A DNA stretch of 39,419 bases, taken from positions 1 through 39,419 of the forward strand of contig VGVA01000009.1 of NCBI GenBank assembly GCA_016874115.1, read 5' to 3'. The position numbers were made by a program, and so were the translations under genes. The stretch's first letter is position 1. The number at the start of each line of letters is the position of its first letter. This document shows, piece after piece, positions 35,664-39,419 of this stretch. The notes under the pieces are model-generated. The model saw nothing but the letters and a program-made list of their open reading frames with translations. It was not told where the DNA came from and made no database searches. The stretch comes from Gammaproteobacteria bacterium (GTDB taxonomy: Bacteria; Pseudomonadota; Gammaproteobacteria; Methylococcales; Methylomonadaceae).

Positions 35664-36725
35664 TTATGAATTGTTGTGAAGGTTGGGATAACGCTGCTTG
35701 AGCGATTCTGGAGCAACAAGCAATGCCTGTTGTTTGTTGTATGAATTTGAGGACCAGAGAGATAGACCAATCAAGACGGCACCGGTTACTCCTGTTATCA
35801 CTTCTGGTATCTCATGAACGATGCTGACCAGCATGAGCATTGCCAATGCGAGAATGGCGTAATGAGCGCCGTGTTCGAGGTAGATGTATTGATCGAGTAC
35901 GCCTTTTTTGACCAGGTAAATGGTCAGTGATCTAACGTATAGAGCTCCAATCCCCAAGCCAAGCGTGATGATTTGAATTTTTTGAGATATTGCGAAAGCT
36001 CCAATGACACCATCGAATGAGAATGAGGCGTCGAGCAATTCAAGATACAAAAACACAATGAGGCCACCCCGTTTAGCGGTTTTCGTGATTGACATTTGAT
36101 CTTCGGAAACCGCAAACAGACTATCCAAACTGCTCACGAATCCGTAAAGGAATATCCCCCAAATGCCACCTAACAAAACCGTGGACTTGATTTCAGAAGA
36201 TACCGTGGTGCTAATGATCAATAAACAAGCGAGAGAGATTGTCGTATTTACAGCATCGATTTTTCCTAGCGATTGAAGACGTTTTTCGATGCCCCCGATC
36301 CATAAGACATCACGCGTCTCGTCAAGCATAAAGCTCAATCCGACCATCAACAGAAACATGCCGCCGAGCGATGCGATCATGGGATGCGCTTGATGTAAGT
36401 GATACGCATACTGCTCGGGAGAATTTATCACCAACAAAATCACGTCATGAGAGCTTAATCCTGTTGCAAATGACACCACCATGACTGGAAAAACAAGGCG
36501 CATCCCAAATACAGCAATCAACATGCCCCAAGTAAGGAAACGTTTCTGCCAAATCGGCTCCATGTTTTTTAGCACACCGGCATTCACGACGGCGTTATCA
36601 ACCGAGAGGCTTATCTCCAGTATCGCCAGCACTAAGACTAGAAATGCATCTTTTATCCCATCTGTTACAAAAACCCCGATCAAGGCCAGCGTCAAGATAG
36701 CGTGAGAACCATAAAAACTACGCAC
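35664..36725 (-). CDS. DUF475/TerC-superfamily membrane protein
   Basis: A 353-residue polytopic protein (about nine helices). The segments LEISLSVDNAVVNAGVLKNM and LDASFSFDGVIGAFAI carry the paired conserved acidic motifs of the TerC/DUF475 superfamily, likely metal-binding. The start is GTG at 36725 with AAGGAG 6 nt upstream. It precedes terD by 20 bp. TerC-type proteins have been linked to Mn2+ export and to membrane stress complexes; tellurite resistance as such is unlikely because terZ, terA and terB are absent. Confidence 0.85.
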   Translation of the reverse strand: MRSFYGSHAILTLALIGVFVTDGIKDAFLVLVLAILEISLSVDNAVVNAGVLKNMEPIWQKRFLTWGMLIAVFGMRLVFPVMVVSFATGLSSHDVILLVINSPEQYAYHLHQAHPMIASLGGMFLLMVGLSFMLDETRDVLWIGGIEKRLQSLGKIDAVNTTISLACLLIISTTVSSEIKSTVLLGGIWGIFLYGFVSSLDSLFAVSEDQMSITKTAKRGGLIVFLYLELLDASFSFDGVIGAFAISQKIQIITLGLGIGALYVRSLTIYLVKKGVLDQYIYLEHGAHYAILALAMLMLVSIVHEIPEVITGVTGAVLIGLSLWSSNSYNKQQALLVAPESLKQRYPNLHNNS

Positions 36726-36900
36726 GTTTATCTCCTTGAATCAATTTGACGTTCAGCAGTTCTGGCAGAAAAAACCTTGAAATGTGGGGTTTGAGCGTAC
36801 CCGATGTTTGATCGTTATCAGAACTTGCATTTATTTCCCTGGCTTGTGACTGATTGGCTAAAGCCATGCAGGGAGAAGATGTTATTAATTGTTTGCTCAT
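36718..36900 (-). CDS. small ORF leading the terC/terD/tra operon
   Basis: A 60-residue frame from the ATG at 36900 (MSKQLITSS...), with GGAAG 9 nt upstream. The stop lies 8 bp inside the DUF475 gene, so its translation could couple to that gene. It has no recognisable domain, signal peptide or membrane segment. Its position directly after activator box B supports a real first gene or a leader peptide. Confidence 0.45.
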   Translation of the reverse strand: MSKQLITSSPCMALANQSQAREINASSDNDQTSGTLKPHISRFFLPELLNVKLIQGDKRA

Positions 36901-36962
36901 GAATTTTTCTTCCGGGTTACGTTGAAAAAATCTTACGAGAAACAACTTCTTTTCATCGGCAT

Positions 36963-36997
36963 AAAAGACGCTGTTTTTCGGCCTCTTTTAATTTTTG
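36963..36997 (-). promoter_or_regulatory. candidate activator box, copy B
   Basis: This is the near-identical partner of the box at 28926-28960 (about 30 of 35 positions match). It starts 63 bp upstream of the 61-codon ORF that leads the terC-terD-trbI-traN unit, and about 280 bp from the divergent flhD-like gene. The location fits an activator site for the leftward tra promoter. Confidence 0.6.
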
Positions 36998-37104
36998 ATC
37001 GTTTCCTGCCCCCCCCTAAATGCGGCACAACCCGGAAGGACATGAGAAGGATGGATTGACCTCTAGTCGATCGAACGCCGACTCGTGATCGATATTTTCA
37101 TGTT

Positions 37105-37133
37105 TTGTCAACAAGTTTATTTGATTGCATTAT
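37105..37133 (+). promoter_or_regulatory. candidate sigma-70 promoter of the flhDC-like operon
   Basis: TTGTCA (37105-37110) and CATTAT (37128-37133) are separated by 17 bp, a reasonable sigma-70 pair, leaving about 140 nt of untranslated leader before the first FlhD-like gene. The rest of 36998-37278 shows no gene. Confidence 0.4.
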
Positions 37134-37278
37134 TTTGGAGTAACTAGCATTTGGGATGTGTGACCCTACATACCTTGCGCATCATGGCTTGCGCGGGTTA
37201 TTGCCCTTTTGGGTGATTTTTCGCGCTATGGCGTTTTTAATGCTTCAGCCAAAATTCACGCAAAAATAATAAGGAGAT

Positions 37279-37569
37279 GTGGTTAAAGTTATGAATCTTG
37301 TTAACGATGATTTAAAAGCTATCAACTTCCAATTTTTGATGCTGGCCAGAGAATGCGCCCGGCATAATCCCATGGAGGCGATTTGGATGTTTAATCTTAA
37401 TGACATAGAAATCGAGAAAATTGCCAGCATGACGCTGGAAGAAATCAAAAGCCTGTCTGAATGTGGCAGGGCTGTCTTTAGAATGCCGTCCGTCATGCCA
37501 ACGCCGCATGGTATTACATCAAGCATAGCAGCGTCCTTATTACCAATTGCGTCGCTTGCACAGGCTTAA
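37279..37569 (+). CDS. FlhD-like transcriptional activator subunit 1 (SetD/AcaD-type)
   Basis: A 96-residue protein close to FlhD in length, with FlhD-like helices: LMLARECARHNPMEAIWMFNLNDIEIEKIASMTLEEIKSL is the pattern of the FlhD dimer core, followed by a short RAVFRMPS segment. The start is GTG 37279 or ATG 37291; AAGGAG at 37271-37276 is close to the first and 14 nt from the second. It should form a heteromeric complex with the adjacent FlhC-like protein. No flagellar genes are near, and the neighbouring tra genes make a transfer activator far more likely. Confidence 0.8.
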   Translation: MVKVMNLVNDDLKAINFQFLMLARECARHNPMEAIWMFNLNDIEIEKIASMTLEEIKSLSECGRAVFRMPSVMPTPHGITSSIAASLLPIASLAQA

Positions 37570-37579
37570 AGGGGGTTAA

Positions 37580-38305
37580 GTGATAAAGGAATCTCACTTG
37601 CGGCTTACACCCAAAGAGACAGACATTTTAGGTCTAAAACGCAAACTAGATTTGGCAAAAGGCATCATTGAAAAAGGGGGGAGACCTTCGATTGTGAGAG
37701 CTGTTTGTCAGATATCAAAAGCATCCGCTCTTCAATTCCATAAAGAGATCCATGGACAAGGACCATCAGCCGGTCTACTGCCCTATGACCCTGACTGGAT
37801 AGTCAAAGCACCACAAAATTGCCTACATGCTTCAATTTATTTCAATGTTTTTCAAACGATTTCCCAAAAGGCAATCAATGGTGAGAAACAAGATATGTCT
37901 CCTATCGGCAAAGTGGTGAACAATGAAATTAGCGGCCCTGAGCCAAGAAAAAATATCGTAGACGAAGCCTCAAAGCATGCGACTAAAGGCGAAATCTTCC
38001 TTGCTTCCTATACGCTCTATGAGCAGATTATTGGGGGCAATCCTAAGATACTAAATATCAATCGAGCTTGGCACATTGGACAGCAGATTGCCATGTCATA
38101 CATCTGTGGAATTAGCTGCGCCCGATGCAATTCGTCTTATGTTTCCATTCGAGACTACCCTGAACTTTATAAATTTTGTCCTCTATGCGACTCAATTACT
38201 GATTCAAGTGGGCGTCAAAAATGGAAAACGCCTAATCTGAACGTTAACAAGAAAAACGCTAACGATATATTTTCAAAATATACGTTTCATTCGGAGGCGT
38301 TGTGA
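37580..38305 (+). CDS. FlhC-like transcriptional activator subunit 1 (SetC/AcaC-type)
   Basis: A 241-residue protein, longer than E. coli FlhC (192). The N-terminal part has an FlhC-like helix bundle with the SKASALQFHKEIHGQGPSAGLLPYD segment, equivalent to FlhC's RLIKLYKEL...PPKGMLPF. The C-terminal zinc site is intact: Cys180, Cys183, Cys200 and Cys203 (CARC and CPLC). An acidic/basic insertion lies at about 100-135. The start is GTG with GGGGG 5 nt upstream. The stop overlaps the next gene's GTG, so all four activator genes may be one operon. Confidence 0.85.
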   Translation: MIKESHLRLTPKETDILGLKRKLDLAKGIIEKGGRPSIVRAVCQISKASALQFHKEIHGQGPSAGLLPYDPDWIVKAPQNCLHASIYFNVFQTISQKAINGEKQDMSPIGKVVNNEISGPEPRKNIVDEASKHATKGEIFLASYTLYEQIIGGNPKILNINRAWHIGQQIAMSYICGISCARCNSSYVSIRDYPELYKFCPLCDSITDSSGRQKWKTPNLNVNKKNANDIFSKYTFHSEAL

Positions 38306-38916
38306 TTTTGTTAAAGAAGATATATAGACGAAAAATGCTTAATTCGGAAGGATCCAATCTTTCCCGGATCATTACTGAACGATTGTTGACTTCTGATCAG
38401 ATTTGTCGAGTAGATTTCGATTCAATCGATAATGTAACTGTAGTGTTCTTTCAAGATTTTTTGTTCCCGCTGGTTCTTGAGTTTGGGAGCGAAACCATAA
38501 AAAGCAGGGTTCATTTGATGAATTTGTCAGCTGAACATCATTTAGCCTACGAAGAAGCTTTTTTAAAGTCCTCCCAATATTTGGACAGGGTTGCAGCTCG
38601 GGATACCAAAACATTTGGCGACATATCTGATATCACTTGTGATTTACTTATTAAAGCCAGGGAATTGTCGCGCAGTGATCCATCTGCTGCTCATATTATT
38701 TTTGGGTTGGGGTCTGGAATGATTGAATCTCTTGCGAATATGGATATTGAACAAATTCGTCGAATTTCGTCTTCTGGCGTTATTTGTTTTGAACCACGAT
38801 TTACCGCAGAGTTCGCATCGAAACTGGCTGCCTTACAGGGAGATGAGATCGACGTATTTTTGAATGTCATCGGTAGTATAGACATGGAAGGGGTCTATGA
38901 GTCTGAATATCATTAA
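38302..38916 (+). CDS. FlhD-like transcriptional activator subunit 2, N-terminally extended
   Basis: A 204-residue protein whose C-terminal half (about 110-180) aligns by eye with the first FlhD-like protein: LLIKARELSRSDPSAAHIIF, then SLANMDIEQIRRISSSGVICF. The first 100 residues have no counterpart in FlhD and no domain I recognise. The start is probably the GTG at 38302 (GGAGG 5 nt upstream), overlapping the flhC-like stop; an ATG at 38335 is an alternative. It overlaps the next gene by 20 bp. Confidence 0.7.
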   Translation: MILLKKIYRRKMLNSEGSNLSRIITERLLTSDQICRVDFDSIDNVTVVFFQDFLFPLVLEFGSETIKSRVHLMNLSAEHHLAYEEAFLKSSQYLDRVAARDTKTFGDISDITCDLLIKARELSRSDPSAAHIIFGLGSGMIESLANMDIEQIRRISSSGVICFEPRFTAEFASKLAALQGDEIDVFLNVIGSIDMEGVYESEYH

Positions 38917-39274
38917 TCGCTATGCTATCGCCATTGAGCTTCTGTCTCTTGAAGCAAGAATTAACATCATTTCAGATGAGACAGGGTTGTCACCTAAGAT
39001 TCTACGCAAAGCGTTTGTCGATATGCACAAACGATCCCCACCGAGAGGACCTTTAAAATTCAACTCGAATTTTATATATAAGAGCTTCCTAAGAACGAAG
39101 GAAGCCACAGTATTTGTGTTCTTTTTTCGCATTGAAATCCATGATGAGTTTATTCAGCGATGTATTAACGCGTATCGCCGATACGAAGCATATATATTGA
39201 CTGTTTATAAAGTCAGACTGTCCGGCGTCAATTATCTTTGCCGGTTTGACGTCAATTACTCTGGCCGGTTTTAG
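38897..39274 (+). pseudogene. FlhC-like transcriptional activator subunit 2, truncated by an IS21-family insertion
   Basis: A 125-codon frame. About the first 95 residues resemble FlhC (ELLSLEARINIISDETGLSPKILRKAF, and HKRSPPRGPLKFNS like FlhC's PPKGMLPFSTDWF). The similarity runs to INAYRRYEAYI, which matches FlhC's IKAYRLYLE. After about 39210 the sequence is the repeat-containing end of an IS21-type element, so the last ~20 codons come from IS DNA. The zinc site is missing, and the product is probably non-functional. Confidence 0.75.
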
Positions 39275-39419
39275 TTTAAAAAATGGGTTACTTTTTTACG
39301 CGTTGTTTTTTCCGATAGCTTTCTCCTTCAATTTCAATAATGGTGGCATGGTGGATAATTCGGTCAATTGCCGCAACGGTCATCATGGTGTCAGGAAAGA
39401 TTTGATCCCATTGGCTGAA
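39210..39419 (-). mobile_element. IS21-family insertion sequence, 3' end (continues beyond the window)
   Basis: The terminal region has two direct 24-bp repeats, 39227-39250 and 39251-39274, sharing GTCAATTA...GCCGGTTT, typical of IS21-family multi-repeat ends. The reverse strand then encodes the C-terminus of IstB. The exact outer end lies near 39210 and cannot be fixed without a full copy. Confidence 0.75.
39288..39419 (-). CDS. istB: IS21-family helper ATPase IstB, C-terminal part
   Basis: A 43-residue partial frame reading FSQWDQIFPDTMMTVAAIDR, then IIHHATIIEIEGESYRKK, to a TAA at 39288-39290. This is the well-conserved end of IstB, the AAA+ ATPase that assists IstA transposase. The N-terminal ATPase region lies beyond the window edge. 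Confidence 0.9.
   Translation of the reverse strand, partial: FSQWDQIFPDTMMTVAAIDRIIHHATIIEIEGESYRKKQRVKK

Noticed and set aside
35062-36725. Tellurite resistance operon
   Set aside because: Only a DUF475/TerC-like and a TerD-like gene are present; terZ, terA, terB and terE are missing and both genes belong to the tra operon.
37192-37213. Third possible copy of the activator box upstream of the FlhD-like gene
   Set aside because: The match to boxes A and B needs gaps and reaches only modest identity, and its orientation would suit leftward rather than rightward transcription.
37279-38305. Flagellar master regulator flhDC
   Set aside because: No flagellar or chemotaxis genes are near, the pair is duplicated, and it adjoins conjugation genes and their candidate boxes.
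22583-39419. Composite transposon formed by two IS21 copies carrying the tra module
   Set aside because: The repeat units at the two ends differ in sequence, so they probably come from different IS21 subgroups; no shared target duplication is visible.
1-39419. CRISPR arrays, tRNA or rRNA genes
   Set aside because: I found no regularly spaced repeat array and no cloverleaf or rRNA-like sequence on reading; a dedicated scan would be needed to exclude a small RNA gene.

Overview
The window reads as a chromosomal segment of a gammaproteobacterium. A methanotroph-like member (Methylococcales) is my best guess from the gene combination, but no marker here proves it. Two energy-metabolism clusters fill roughly the first 21 kb, and a conjugation module fills roughly the last 17 kb.

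Region 1 (1-2430) holds the tail of a possible gene, a DUF2459-type lipoprotein, repeat-like hairpins, a short decayed copy of the 5' end of rnfC, and a voltage-gated K+ channel with a C-terminal zinc ribbon. The channel gene therefore lies between the rnfC fragment and the intact rnfC.

Region 2 (2440-8944) is an Rnf ion-translocating ferredoxin:NAD+ oxidoreductase locus in the order rnfC-D-G-E-A, then a 63-aa Cys-motif membrane protein, then a ferredoxin-NADP reductase-like flavoprotein, and then rnfB. This is the clostridial order (CDGEAB) rather than the enterobacterial one (ABCDGE). A 121-bp inverted-repeat element with a 4-bp target duplication separates the reductase gene from rnfB. A VTT/DedA-like membrane protein follows.

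Region 3 (10068-21413) encodes a complete NAD+-reducing [NiFe] hydrogenase (hoxF-U-Y-H) with its protease (hoxW) and maturation genes. hypA and hypB continue on the plus strand; hypF-C-D-E run on the minus strand and converge on hypB. A 133-aa membrane protein of unknown function sits between hoxY and hoxH. Hox would make NADH from H2, and Rnf could use NADH plus an ion gradient to make reduced ferredoxin.

Region 4 (21543-22740) is a junction. It holds a 5'-truncated acetyltransferase (the C-terminal piece of a larger acyl-CoA-synthetase/GNAT protein), about 300 bp without a gene, the multi-repeat end of an IS21-family element, and a strong bidirectional terminator.

Region 5 (22743-36900, minus strand) is part of an F-type conjugation system in two transcription units. 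The upstream unit is a 61-aa ORF, a DUF475/TerC-like protein, TerD, TrbI, TrhF-like peptidase, TrbC-TraW fusion, TraU and TraN. The second unit is a lytic transglycosylase, an OmpA-like lipoprotein, TraL, TraE, TraK, TraB, DsbC and TraV. Each unit is preceded by the same ~35-bp sequence, a candidate activator box. Pilin (TraA), the TraC ATPase, TraG/TraH, the relaxase and the coupling protein are not in the window.

Region 6 (37279-39419, plus strand) has two tandem FlhD/FlhC-like activator pairs, comparable to SetCD of SXT/R391 elements and AcaCD of IncC plasmids. The second FlhC-like gene is cut off by an IS21-family insertion whose istB 3' end reaches the window edge.
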